DNA of 35,827 nt from Candidatus Gastranaerophilales bacterium (GTDB lineage: Bacteria; Cyanobacteriota; Vampirovibrionia; Gastranaerophilales; Gastranaerophilaceae). Below the pieces are notes generated by a model. It worked only from the letters and a program-made list of their open reading frames with translations, searched no databases and was not told the DNA's origin. Both the position numbers and the translations under genes were made by a program. The stretch spans positions 1 through 35,827 of the forward strand of contig CALUSJ010000013.1 in NCBI GenBank assembly GCA_944323405.1, written 5' to 3'. Below are positions 22,863 through 31,770 of the stretch, in pieces (within the stretch, counting starts at the first letter, position 1; the number at the start of each line of letters is the position of its first letter).

Positions 22863-24170
22863 TCATTCTAGGATACCGAATTTGGCTTTTTCGCGTTTTG
22901 TTTCGACTGCTTGATAGCCTTCGTCTATCTCGCTTGCTTTTAGCCCGAACAGAGCAGGGTGCTGAAGCTTTCCTGTACCGAAGATTAGGTGCATAAAGTT
23001 CTTGGTTATTGTGATTGCGCTGAACATAGAAACCATAACACCTATCGCAAGAGTCAATGCAAAACCTTTAACAATGCTTGTTCCGCAGAAATACAGGATT
23101 ACGCAGGTAATAATTGTCGTCATGTTTGAGTCAAAAATACTTGTGAAAGCTCTGTCGAACCCTGAATTAATTGCTGTAAAGAGTGTTCTTCCGGCTCTTA
23201 ATTCTTCTTTTGTTCTTTCAAAGATTAAGATATTAGCATCGACTGCCATCCCAATACTAAGGATAAAGCCTGCTATACCTGCAAGAGTAAGTGTTACCGG
23301 GATTGCTTTAAAGAGTGCAAATAACATTAAACCGTAAATTATAAGCGCTACGTCTGCGATTAATCCAGGTGCTCTATAATATAGAGCCATAAATATCATA
23401 ACAAATCCTAACCCGATTGCTCCGGCAAGTTTTGATTTTGCAATACTGTCAGCTCCAAGAGTAGGCCCTACAGTATTTTCTTCAATAATCTTAGCTGGAA
23501 CAGGGAGTGCTCCTGCATTTAGGAGGTCAACCATTTTTTTCGCTTCCTCATATTCAAATCCGCTGTCTCCGCCGGAGATTTGAGCACGGCCGCTTGGAAT
23601 AGGTTCTCTGATTACTGGAGCTGATTGAAGTTCTCCATTAAAGAAAATAGCCATTGGCTGACCAACAAGCTGTTTGGTTAAATCGGCAAACTTCTTTGTC
23701 CCTTCATTATTAAATTCCAAATCCACAACCCATTGACCGTTCTGTGAATTTGAGCTTAAATTTGCTTTTGATAAGTCTTTGCCGGTAAGCCCGGTAGCTT
23801 GCCATTCTGCTTCACCATCTTTCATTACAGGTTTTCTGAAATCGAGTTCTGCTGTTTCTCCCAAATAAGCTTTTGCCTGATTTAAGTCTGAAACATCAGG
23901 AATTTCGATTACAAGACGTCTGTCACCTGAGCGCTGAACGACGGTTTCAGATACACCTAATTTATTAACCCTGTTTTCGATTGCAAACTGTAAGCTTGAC
24001 ATCATATCAGGTGTAATCTGAGCAATTGTTTTTGTTGTCTGTGCTTCTAAAACAAGGCGTGAGCCGCCTACCAAATCCAAACCTAGTTTTGTTGGCTTGA
24101 CGCATATTGTTACGATAGACGCAATAACAATAAGGACAATAGCCCAAAACAGTATCAGTTTATTTTTCAT
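22863..24170 (-). CDS. secD: protein translocase subunit SecD
   Basis: This 435-aa protein is shorter than the E. coli form because the P1 periplasmic domain is reduced, as in many Gram-positive and cyanobacterial SecD proteins. It has TM1 (about 5-24), GLDLVGGSRLVLEAQ, the P1 region to about 245, then five helices with VGPTLGADSI and GMAVDANILIFERTKEELR. The start has AAGGAG 7 nt upstream. GATATAAT about 40 nt upstream may give secDF its own promoter apart from dapA. Confidence 0.96.
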   Translation of the reverse strand: MKNKLILFWAIVLIVIASIVTICVKPTKLGLDLVGGSRLVLEAQTTKTIAQITPDMMSSLQFAIENRVNKLGVSETVVQRSGDRRLVIEIPDVSDLNQAKAYLGETAELDFRKPVMKDGEAEWQATGLTGKDLSKANLSSNSQNGQWVVDLEFNNEGTKKFADLTKQLVGQPMAIFFNGELQSAPVIREPIPSGRAQISGGDSGFEYEEAKKMVDLLNAGALPVPAKIIEENTVGPTLGADSIAKSKLAGAIGLGFVMIFMALYYRAPGLIADVALIIYGLMLFALFKAIPVTLTLAGIAGFILSIGMAVDANILIFERTKEELRAGRTLFTAINSGFDRAFTSIFDSNMTTIITCVILYFCGTSIVKGFALTLAIGVMVSMFSAITITKNFMHLIFGTGKLQHPALFGLKASEIDEGYQAVETKREKAKFGILE

Positions 24171-24240
24171 CTATGTACTCCTTATACTATAATTAAAATT
24201 ATATCCCAAATCTGAAATAAAATAATCTTACCTACCTGGA

Positions 24241-25119
24241 TTATATAGAATCAAGTGTAAAGATTAATTCCGTTTTTTCGGCTTTTGTAAGTTCAACTAG
24301 CGGACGTCTTACATATTCTTCAATAATTTCTTTATATGCAAGAGCAGCTTTTATGGGAACCGGATTAGGCGCCATAAACAGCTTTTTGAATATCGGATAA
24401 AGCTTTTGGTGCATGTTTTTTGCTGTCATAACGTCACCCGTTTTAAAGTTTCTAATCATTGATTTAATTTCTTTTCCGTAAAGGTGAGAGGCAACGGAAA
24501 TTACCCCGTGTGCTCCCAAAGAAAGCATCGGAAGTGTCAGGCTGTCATCTCCTGAATATACTGTAAAATCTTTTGGACAGTTCATTTTTATATCTGTTAT
24601 AGCATCCATATCCCCAAAACTCTGCTTAACAGCTACAATATTCTGGTATTTTCTTGCAAGAGTTTTTATCGTATCAACAGACATGTTAACTCCTGTACGT
24701 GAAGGAATATTGTATAAAATAACAGGGATTTCAACAGCTTCTGCTATTGCTGAAAAATGTTCAATCATGCCTGCTTGAGAAGGTTTGTTATAATAAGGAA
24801 CAACTGATAAAATAGCATCAGCACCTTCTTTTTCTGCTCTTTTTGACATTGAAACAGCAGTCTCTGTTGAATTAGAGCCTGCACCCATGATAATCTTGCC
24901 TTTTCCTGCGATTGCTCTTTTGGCACTGCATAAGATTTCGATTTCTTCTTCGTGGGTTAGAGTCGGAGATTCGCCGGTAGTACCTGTTACGAGAATAGCA
25001 TCGGAGCACGTATTAATAAGCTGGTAAGCGAGTGCTTCAACTTTTTCGTAATCAACTTCTCTTTTTTCGTTGAATGGTGTTACCATTGCTGTAATTACTT
25101 CGCCCGCATCATATCTCAT
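24241..25119 (-). CDS. dapA: 4-hydroxy-tetrahydrodipicolinate synthase
   Basis: A 292-aa product, the same length as E. coli DapA, is predicted from the ATG at 25119. A GTG 9 nt upstream would sit in the Shine-Dalgarno AAGGAG and is rejected. Active-site residues (numbered from 25119) are T47/T48 (TGTTGESPT), Y109, Y136 (ILYNIPSRTG), R141 and Schiff-base K165 (VAVKQS). It condenses pyruvate with aspartate semialdehyde for lysine and diaminopimelate. No lysine riboswitch is seen in the 51-nt leader. Confidence 0.96.
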   Translation of the reverse strand: MRYDAGEVITAMVTPFNEKREVDYEKVEALAYQLINTCSDAILVTGTTGESPTLTHEEEIEILCSAKRAIAGKGKIIMGAGSNSTETAVSMSKRAEKEGADAILSVVPYYNKPSQAGMIEHFSAIAEAVEIPVILYNIPSRTGVNMSVDTIKTLARKYQNIVAVKQSFGDMDAITDIKMNCPKDFTVYSGDDSLTLPMLSLGAHGVISVASHLYGKEIKSMIRNFKTGDVMTAKNMHQKLYPIFKKLFMAPNPVPIKAALAYKEIIEEYVRRPLVELTKAEKTELIFTLDSI

Positions 25120-25164
25120 ATAATTCACTCCTTTTTATTTCCTCGTCTTATACAGGTTGTCTTT

Positions 25165-25170
25165 ATTATA
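25165..25170 (-). promoter_or_regulatory. -10 element of dapA
   Basis: TATAAT ends next to the stop codon of the upstream membrane-protein gene, within TGTAGTATAATA, the same 12 nt found before ctpA. The predicted start near 25158 gives a leader of about 39 nt. No -35 consensus is evident. Confidence 0.45.
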
Positions 25171-26022
25171 CTACAGAAATTCCTGAAACTCATGAACTTC
25201 TAATGTTCCATTATCTTTATCTTGGAATATTCCAATTTGCGCTGTTTTATACCTATTGTATGTATTAAATTCATATCGGTATGCAGTATCGGCAGCGATT
25301 ATGATTTTATTAAATATTTTTAAATTGGCCAGTTTGGTTAATTTTTCTAAATTATCGCCGGTTTGAATTGTAATGGCATAATCCAGCGGTGAATTTGAAT
25401 TGATTATGTTAAATAGTATATCTAGAACTGTGTCAATATCATTAAAATTTTTAAATTTGTATAAGTAACCTTCCATATAGTATGCTGGTTGTACACCAGT
25501 TTTTTCTATCAGGTATTTATTCATTAGCTTATTTTGCTCAGCTATATTAACCTTACCTTTATAAGAATATTGTTTTTTTAATGATGTATGGATAAGTATA
25601 TTATATTTACTAATCTTTTTTTCTTCTCGTTCAACCTGTGCATATAAGTTTTTATTCAAAATATCTTCTTCAGCTTTCTTGTAAGATCTCCAGCTGAAAT
25701 CGTATATATCTTCTATAATATTTATTATTATAATAAACAAATTCATAAGATAATAAAATGTAATAAGAATTATAAGAGCAATGCCATATTTAAACTCAAA
25801 AACAGCTCCTAATAAGTTCCAAGAGCCGGAAGAAATTGTGTTTCCGATTTTAACTAAACTTCCAAGAAAAGGTTTTATAAAATTTAACCAATCCCAATTC
25901 CCGTTAGTTAGATTTTCTATCCAGTATAATAGAAGCATTAGAATACAGAACATGACGACAATTTTCATAAAATGCCAAAAGCTTCTTACAAATTTAAAAA
26001 GACTTAGCATAAAATTGTGCAT
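25171..26022 (-). CDS. unknown membrane protein in the panBC operon
   Basis: I do not recognise this 283-aa protein. Two membrane helices lie near 18-36 and 79-104, separated by a Trp/Gly-rich loop (NGNWDWLNF...SSGSWNL). The rest (about 115-283) is a soluble domain with a basic helical start and alternating strands and helices (AYYMEGYLYKF, DYAITIQTGDNL, KIIIAADTAYRYEF). It starts 3 nt after the panC stop with AGGAG inside the end of panC, so it is translationally linked to panC. A cytoplasmic sensor or binding domain is possible but not shown. Confidence 0.75.
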   Translation of the reverse strand: MHNFMLSLFKFVRSFWHFMKIVVMFCILMLLLYWIENLTNGNWDWLNFIKPFLGSLVKIGNTISSGSWNLLGAVFEFKYGIALIILITFYYLMNLFIIIINIIEDIYDFSWRSYKKAEEDILNKNLYAQVEREEKKISKYNILIHTSLKKQYSYKGKVNIAEQNKLMNKYLIEKTGVQPAYYMEGYLYKFKNFNDIDTVLDILFNIINSNSPLDYAITIQTGDNLEKLTKLANLKIFNKIIIAADTAYRYEFNTYNRYKTAQIGIFQDKDNGTLEVHEFQEFL

Positions 26023-26025
26023 TGT

Positions 26026-26877
26026 TTATTCTCCTAAATAAATATTGTCAATTAATCTTACATTTTCAACTCTACATGCAATGAGAGCTATAGAATTTTC
26101 ATCAGCTTTTTTCTGCTCTTCTAAAGTATTCTTATCTAAGATTTCTAAATATTCTAAATCATGTTTTTCTGTTAAATACCCGTAAGCCGTCTCTTTTAAA
26201 GCTGCAATATCCGTAATTCCCTTTTTATAGCATGCTCTTATATTATTCAAAATTTGGCTTAGTGCAAGTGCATTTTTCTTTCCATCATTAGATAAATACT
26301 TATTTCTTGAACTTAAAGCTAGTCCAGAGGCCTCCCTTATAATCGGACATTGAACTATTTTGACTGGCACATTAAGATCATGAACCATCTTTTTAATAAT
26401 CACAACCTGCTGGGCATCTTTTTGACCAAAAAACGCATAATCAGGTTGTACAATATTAAATAGTTTCAATACGACTGTACAAACACCGTCAAAATGACCT
26501 ACTCTTGTCTTTCCGCAAAGTTTGTTTACGTAGAAAAAAGGCGGACAAACAAAAGTCAATGTATTGTTACTAAGCATTTGCTCTTCTCCGTACATTTCAG
26601 CAGGTGATGGAGCAAAAACTAAATCGACGCCTTCTTTTGAGCACAGTTCATAATCCTTGTCTAAAGTTCTTGGATATTTATCATAGTCCTCAGAAGGCCC
26701 AAATTGGATTGGGTTTACAAACACTGAAACTACAACCTTATCACAAACTTCTTTTGCTTTTTTTATTAGACTTAAATGCCCTTCATGCAAAGCTCCCATT
26801 GTTGGAACTAATGCTATCGTACAGTCTTTCCAGTTTTTTGTTATATTTTTTACTTCTTCTATTTTATGGACTAACAT
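26026..26877 (-). CDS. panC: pantothenate synthetase
   Basis: This 283-aa protein has the adenylate-forming motifs PTMGALHEGHLSL (25-37, HIGH-like), FVNPIQFGPSEDYDKYPR, FFGQKDAQQ and the KMSKS-like SSRNKYLS. It joins pantoate and beta-alanine using ATP. It lies 20 nt after panB and 3 nt before the unknown membrane gene. No panD is in the window. Confidence 0.96.
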   Translation of the reverse strand: MLVHKIEEVKNITKNWKDCTIALVPTMGALHEGHLSLIKKAKEVCDKVVVSVFVNPIQFGPSEDYDKYPRTLDKDYELCSKEGVDLVFAPSPAEMYGEEQMLSNNTLTFVCPPFFYVNKLCGKTRVGHFDGVCTVVLKLFNIVQPDYAFFGQKDAQQVVIIKKMVHDLNVPVKIVQCPIIREASGLALSSRNKYLSNDGKKNALALSQILNNIRACYKKGITDIAALKETAYGYLTEKHDLEYLEILDKNTLEEQKKADENSIALIACRVENVRLIDNIYLGE

Positions 26878-26897
26878 TATATTCCTCTTTTAATAAT

Positions 26898-27725
26898 TTA
26901 TGAATTTAATTTATTCTGTTCTTCTGGGGTTAAGCTAAAAGATTCATTTTCTGAAGGAAAAACCTGGTTCTTAACATCATTTTTATATTGTGTAATTCCA
27001 TTTAAAACTACAGAATGTAAGTCTGCATATTTTTTTATAAAACTTGGAGTGAAATCTTGGTATTTTCCTAAGATATCATCTGTAACAACTATTTGCCCAG
27101 AGCATCCATTTCCAGCCCCAATACCGATTGTTGGAATTTGTAAATTGTCTGTAATATACTTTGCGCTTTCTGATGGCATAAGTTCTAAGACAATTCCAAA
27201 ACACCCAGCTTTCTCAAGTTTTTGAGCGCTGATAAGTATTTCTTCTGTCATTTCTGCTGTTTTTCCTTGAATCTTATGTCCGCCAATGGTATTCATTAAT
27301 TGCGGAGTAAATCCTAAATGTCCTAAAACAGGGATTCCAGATTCGATACATCTTTGAACTAATGTTAGAATATACTTATTACATCCTTCAAGTTTAATAG
27401 CTGAAGCCCCCGCTTTTATCATCTTCGAAGCATTTTCTAGGCCCTGCTCTACATTAATGTTATAACTCATAAACGGCATATCAGCAATTATAAAAGAATT
27501 TTTTGCACCTTTAGAGACAGCTTTTACAAAAACTTGCATTTCATTTGCAGTAATAATATAAGTATCTCTATATCCAAGAGCTACCATTGCTAAAGAATCT
27601 CCAACGAGAATGGCATCAATACCGGCTTCCTCAATAGTTTTTGCGGTGGAATAGTCATATGCCGTAAGCATCGCAATCTTCTCATTATTATCCTTTAGTT
27701 TTTGGAATAAGTTTACTGTTTTCAT
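26898..27725 (-). CDS. panB: 3-methyl-2-oxobutanoate hydroxymethyltransferase
   Basis: This 275-aa protein has the family motifs TAYDYSTAKTIEEAGID, VGDSLAMVALGY, ADMPFMSY, GHLGFTPQ and the late PTIGIGAGNGCSGQIVV. It transfers a hydroxymethyl group from methylene-THF to 2-oxoisovalerate, the first step to pantothenate. It starts 4 nt after the yvcK-like stop, so it is in the same operon. Confidence 0.96.
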   Translation of the reverse strand: MKTVNLFQKLKDNNEKIAMLTAYDYSTAKTIEEAGIDAILVGDSLAMVALGYRDTYIITANEMQVFVKAVSKGAKNSFIIADMPFMSYNINVEQGLENASKMIKAGASAIKLEGCNKYILTLVQRCIESGIPVLGHLGFTPQLMNTIGGHKIQGKTAEMTEEILISAQKLEKAGCFGIVLELMPSESAKYITDNLQIPTIGIGAGNGCSGQIVVTDDILGKYQDFTPSFIKKYADLHSVVLNGITQYKNDVKNQVFPSENESFSLTPEEQNKLNS

Positions 27726-27729
27726 AGCA

Positions 27730-29040
27730 TTACCTCTTTATAGATTTTCTGTACCAATAATAAACAGCTCTTGCAACTCTTCTTGAGCTATGTCTAACAA
27801 GACCTTGTCTATTTTCTTGTATCAATTTTTGCGAAACAACCGAAATCCCAATAGGGGAAATGTTTTCAAGGTCAAGCCTTACTGGGATAGAACCGCTTTT
27901 AGCGTAACCATCTGATATGTTATCCGGCAGACTATCATTCACTAGTACTGCATCGATAATTTTTTTGCCTTTAGCATGTGTAATAAGGGCGTTTACATGG
28001 CTTGCTACTGAATAATTATCGGTTTCACCAGGTTGAGTCATTATATTACATACATAAATTTTCTTGGCATGTGATTTTTCAATAGCTTCAACAATGCCAT
28101 CAACAAGAAGATTAGGTATAACACTTGTATATAGACTTCCTGGGCCTAAGATTATTAAATCAGCTTCTCTTATTGCAGCAATGGCTTCTGGGAGAGCATG
28201 ACAATGCTCTGGTTCAGTAAACAACCTTTTTATTTTGCCGTGAACTTCTGGAATATTTGATTCTCCATGAATAATTTTACCGTCTTCAAAAACAGCTGCA
28301 AGCTTCATATCATCTAATGTTGCCGGTAAAACCACACCTCTTATATTTAATACATTTGATGATTCTTTAACCGCACGCACCATATCACCCGTAATTGAAC
28401 ATAATGCTGTCAAGAATAAATTCCCAAAACTATGTCCTTCAAGTCCTTCTCCTGTTTTGAATCTGTATTGAAAAAGTTCTGTAATCAAATCTTCATCGTC
28501 TGCTAATGCAGCAATGCAATTTCTAATATCGCCAGGTGGTAATATACCTAATTCTTCTCTTAATCTGCCAGAACTGCCTCCGTCATCACCTACTGTAACA
28601 ATTGCGGTTATGTTATTGGTATATTTTTTTATCCCGCGAAGCAGCATTGATAAGCCTGTGCCACCTCCAATTGCTACAATTTTTGCGCCTTTATTCAGTT
28701 TACGTCTTCTGTATAATTTTTCAAGAATAGAATTATTGCCTTTTTTAGAGTCCATATCCATTATAGACAGAGTAGTTTTTTGCCATCCTTTGAAGAAAAT
28801 TATAGAGCCGACCAATATAAAAACTGCGGCTAGAAAATTTGAAGGTAAGATTAATGCGGCTTTTCTTATAAGTTCTAGTGTTAGGTAAATAGGTCTGACA
28901 TTTGCAAGTACCATAAAACCAAGGACAATCATAATTGAGCCTAAAAAAATCAAAAAGAACCATCTTTTAACTTCCAGACCAGGTATTAACCATCCTACAT
29001 CTTTTGTTACTTTTACATTATTTTTAAACTTGAATGTCAT
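27730..29040 (-). CDS. YvcK-like gluconeogenesis factor (CofD/UPF0052 family) with membrane anchor
   Basis: A 436-aa product is predicted from the ATG at 29040, 4 nt after the pxpA stop with GGTGG upstream. A start at 29073 would overlap pxpA by 29 nt. Two membrane helices come first (about 26-46 and 68-84). The CofD-like domain follows with AIGGGTGLSMLLRG near 123-136, TVGDDGGSSGRLREELG, PPGDIRNC and ILGPGSLYTSVIPN. YvcK proteins bind UDP-sugars and affect cell shape and carbon flow in Firmicutes. N-terminal helices are typical of the cyanobacterial form, from memory. Confidence 0.85.
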   Translation of the reverse strand: MTFKFKNNVKVTKDVGWLIPGLEVKRWFFLIFLGSIMIVLGFMVLANVRPIYLTLELIRKAALILPSNFLAAVFILVGSIIFFKGWQKTTLSIMDMDSKKGNNSILEKLYRRRKLNKGAKIVAIGGGTGLSMLLRGIKKYTNNITAIVTVGDDGGSSGRLREELGILPPGDIRNCIAALADDEDLITELFQYRFKTGEGLEGHSFGNLFLTALCSITGDMVRAVKESSNVLNIRGVVLPATLDDMKLAAVFEDGKIIHGESNIPEVHGKIKRLFTEPEHCHALPEAIAAIREADLIILGPGSLYTSVIPNLLVDGIVEAIEKSHAKKIYVCNIMTQPGETDNYSVASHVNALITHAKGKKIIDAVLVNDSLPDNISDGYAKSGSIPVRLDLENISPIGISVVSQKLIQENRQGLVRHSSRRVARAVYYWYRKSIKR

Positions 29041-29044
29041 AAAT

Positions 29045-29839
29045 TTAATCCACCCATCCTGATGCTTTTGCATTAATATAGTTTACTGGCGCTGGCGATA
29101 TGAGTTTTTTTGCTTGTTGAATTAAGTCTAAGGAATTTTTGTATTTGTTTGAAAAATGAATTGTGTTAACTTCTACATAGCTCATTCCGCCTTGATTGTT
29201 TCGAATCTGAGATGTATGTAATAAATGCTGCATGCGCTTTATTAATTCATAATTATTTGTGTTATCAGGGATTGAATAATCAATAGTTAAATCAGGGTTA
29301 TATGTTTTTTCTAGTAATATTTCTTGTGCTGTTTGAATATTTATATAATCGCCCACTTTAGCCGTAATATCTCCTGCCGGTGCAACATATACAAGCCATT
29401 CAGAACATTTTTTTATCGCTTTTGCAATATTGGCTGCAAAAGTAAAATCTTCTCCTGCCATTTTGTACATTGCACCGTGTGGTCTTACATGCTCTATACT
29501 TAAACCATATGCATTAGCAAAAGATAAAATTGCCCCAACTTGATATACAATGAGAGCTTCCAGCTCATCTTCTTTTAGCTCTACAGGTCTGTAACCAAAC
29601 CCTTGAATATCATTAAAGCCAATATGAGCTCCTATAGCAACATTTTTTTCTTTAGCTTTTAACATAGCTTCTTTAATAGAAACAGGATCTCCAGCATGGA
29701 AACCACAAGAAATATTAACAGAACTTACGTAGTCTAAAAGTTCATATTCTTGTATGTTTTTATATATTCCGTACGCTTGTGCTAAATCACAGTTGAAATC
29801 TATATTTTTAATAGGTTTTCTTTCTAAAACTTCCTGCAT
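29045..29839 (-). CDS. pxpA: LamB/YcsF family protein, 5-oxoprolinase subunit A
   Basis: This 264-aa protein has the family pattern DFNCDLAQAYG (19-29), VNISCGFHAGDP, AIGAHIGFNDIQGFGYR and VRPHGAMYK, with metal-type His and Asp residues conserved. PxpA works with PxpB and PxpC to open 5-oxoproline to glutamate. Neither partner is adjacent, so the activity here is uncertain. GGGAGA lies 7 nt before the ATG. It is the first gene of the long run to secF. Confidence 0.85.
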   Translation of the reverse strand: MQEVLERKPIKNIDFNCDLAQAYGIYKNIQEYELLDYVSSVNISCGFHAGDPVSIKEAMLKAKEKNVAIGAHIGFNDIQGFGYRPVELKEDELEALIVYQVGAILSFANAYGLSIEHVRPHGAMYKMAGEDFTFAANIAKAIKKCSEWLVYVAPAGDITAKVGDYINIQTAQEILLEKTYNPDLTIDYSIPDNTNNYELIKRMQHLLHTSQIRNNQGGMSYVEVNTIHFSNKYKNSLDLIQQAKKLISPAPVNYINAKASGWVD

Positions 29840-29864
29840 TATATTCTCCCTGTTCCATATGCTT

Positions 29865-29870
29865 ATTATA
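29865..29870 (-). promoter_or_regulatory. -10 element upstream of pxpA
   Basis: TATAAT in the minus-strand context TTGTATAATAAG lies about 26 nt before the ATG. A weak -35 (TTAGTA) is 17 nt upstream. It could drive the pxpA-yvcK-panBC run. Confidence 0.5.
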
Positions 29871-29899
29871 CAACTAAAAAGCTATTTTACTAATACTTT

Positions 29900-30862
29900 T
29901 TATATTATTTCTTTCTCTATTATATATCTAGGTCTGGCTTTAACTTCATTAAAAATCTGACCCAAATATTCTCCTATAATACCTAAACAAAAAAGCTGTA
30001 ACCCTCCGAAAAATGCTAACAAAAATACTAGAGTTGCCCAGCCGCTGGGTGTATTATGAAATATATATTTTTCTATTATAACATCAACAGCAAGCAAACA
30101 GCTGCCGCAAACTGTCAAAACGCCGGTAACAGCAATTATTCTCAAAGGTACTATGCTAAACGCTGTAATTCCATTTAATGCTAGACTTGTAAGACTTAAA
30201 AAATTAAATTTAGACTTTCCTAATGCTCTAGGTTTTACATCAAAATGAATATAAGAAGTTTTTAAGCCTATTTCATGGAAAAAACCTCTTAAAAATAGCC
30301 CTGCTTCTGAATATTTTTCCAAGATCTCCAAACCTTTATAGCTTACGAGTCTGAAATCAGAATGGTTTGGTGGGATTTTTACTCCTAAAATATTCATTAG
30401 TTTATAAAAGCATAGTGCAGAATACTTTTTAAAGAATGAATCAGTTTTCCTGTCTTTTCTAATCCCTGATACGATATCTGCACCTTTATGGTATTCATCA
30501 ATAAAAACTTCTATAGCATTTTCATCTTGTTGTAAATCCGCATCTATGGAAATTACACAGTCACATCCAATATGTTTAACTCCTAGAAGTCCTGCTATCA
30601 AAGCTTTTTGATTACCATAATTTCTTATGAATTTTGTTCCTTTGACTCTTTTGCCAAATACCTTGTGTAATTCTGTTATTATCTCCCAGGTTCTGTCTTT
30701 GGAACCGTCGTCAATTAAATATATATAACTCTCTTTTGAAATTTTACCTTTTGAAATAATACTGTCCATGACTTTCAAAAGAGTCTCAACAGTTGATTTT
30801 ACTACTAATTCTTCATTATAGCAGGGAATTATAATTGCAAGTCTTGTTTTATTTTCACTCAT
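29900..30862 (-). CDS. GtrB/DPM1-like polyprenyl-phosphate glycosyltransferase
   Basis: This 320-aa GT2 enzyme has IIIPCYNEE (9-17), LIDDGSKDRTW, the metal-binding SIDADLQQDE, and two C-terminal membrane helices (about 230-255 and 270-300) followed by EYLGQIFNEVKARPRYI, a hallmark of the GtrB/ArnC/YfdH group. It would load a sugar on undecaprenyl phosphate at the inner membrane face for envelope glycan modification. It is divergent from a YdjC-type deacetylase, which suggests a linked glycan role. AGAGGA is 5 nt before the ATG. Confidence 0.88.
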   Translation of the reverse strand: MSENKTRLAIIIPCYNEELVVKSTVETLLKVMDSIISKGKISKESYIYLIDDGSKDRTWEIITELHKVFGKRVKGTKFIRNYGNQKALIAGLLGVKHIGCDCVISIDADLQQDENAIEVFIDEYHKGADIVSGIRKDRKTDSFFKKYSALCFYKLMNILGVKIPPNHSDFRLVSYKGLEILEKYSEAGLFLRGFFHEIGLKTSYIHFDVKPRALGKSKFNFLSLTSLALNGITAFSIVPLRIIAVTGVLTVCGSCLLAVDVIIEKYIFHNTPSGWATLVFLLAFFGGLQLFCLGIIGEYLGQIFNEVKARPRYIIEKEII

Positions 30863-30874
30863 TGTAATCCTCTA

Positions 30875-30888
30875 TGTATTATAATACA
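30875..30888. promoter_or_regulatory. symmetric divergent promoter, glycosyltransferase and YdjC genes
   Basis: TGTATTATAATACA is a perfect 14-bp palindrome that contains TATAAT on both strands (30880-30885 plus, 30883-30878 minus). The same bases can thus serve as the -10 for both divergent genes. The plus leader would be about 27 nt and the minus leader about 10 nt. Confidence 0.5.
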
Positions 30889-30918
30889 ATAAATCATGTA
30901 AAAATAAAGGAGTTTAGT

Positions 30919-31770
30919 TTGGCTGAGAAAAAATTTATATTGAATGCCGATGATTTTGGAATGAGTGAGGCTTTTAATAGGGCTGTTCTTGAAGGATATC
31001 CGTCCGGGATTCTAAAAAGTGCGAGTTTAGTAGCCAATGGTGAAGCATTTAAGGAAGCATGTGAAAATGTTCTTCCTGCTTGTCCGGGACTTGGGGTAGG
31101 GGTGCATCTTAATATAATTGAAGGGAAATCTTTATGTACAAATTTAGACAGGCTTACAGATAACGATGGTAACTTTAATAATTCTTTTGGAAGTTTATTA
31201 TTAAAATCTCTTAATACTAAAAATAACATCTTTTTAGAACAAGTAGAAAAAGAGTTTAGAGCACAAATTGAAGAAGTTTTGAAGTATACAAAGGTTGATC
31301 ATATTGATTCGCATGTGCATGTTCATTCGATACCAAGAATATTTGATATAGTTTGCAAATTGGCCGTGGAATATAAAATACCGCAAGTAAGAACTCAGTT
31401 TGAGAAACCTTATATTATACCTGATGTACATAGACACTTGAATTTTAAATATCCAGTGAATTTAATAAAAGTATTGTTGTTGAATATTTTTACATTGACT
31501 AATATCCATATAGTGCAGAAATATAATTTAAAAACTAATGATTATCTAATTGGCGTAGCATATACTTCTATGATGAATAGTTTGGCAGTTTCGTATGGAT
31601 TAATGGCAGTAAATCAGCAAGAAGCGGTTGTAGAAGCTCTGATTCATCCTTGTAGATATGATGACGGAACAATTGATAATCATTTTGCGGAGTTTCAGAT
31701 TACAAAAAATTTAAAATTAAAGGATAAAATCGAAAAATTAGGTTTTCAAATAACTAATTATGTTGAATAA
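30919..31770 (+). CDS. YdjC/ChbG-family carbohydrate deacetylase
   Basis: A 283-aa product is predicted from the TTG at 30919, chosen because AAAGGAG lies 6 nt upstream and the family motif LNADDFGMSEAFN then starts right after. A frame from 30874 would begin inside the promoter palindrome. Metal ligands are the Asp pair in NADDFG and His in VHLN and DSHVHVHSIPR. Family members remove acetyl groups from N-acetylated sugars such as chito-oligosaccharides. The end overlaps the PLD gene by 11 nt. Confidence 0.85.
   Translation: MAEKKFILNADDFGMSEAFNRAVLEGYPSGILKSASLVANGEAFKEACENVLPACPGLGVGVHLNIIEGKSLCTNLDRLTDNDGNFNNSFGSLLLKSLNTKNNIFLEQVEKEFRAQIEEVLKYTKVDHIDSHVHVHSIPRIFDIVCKLAVEYKIPQVRTQFEKPYIIPDVHRHLNFKYPVNLIKVLLLNIFTLTNIHIVQKYNLKTNDYLIGVAYTSMMNSLAVSYGLMAVNQQEAVVEALIHPCRYDDGTIDNHFAEFQITKNLKLKDKIEKLGFQITNYVE

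Noticed and set aside
25120-25170. Lysine riboswitch in front of dapA
   Set aside because: The leader is only about 40-50 nt and lacks the lysine-riboswitch core.
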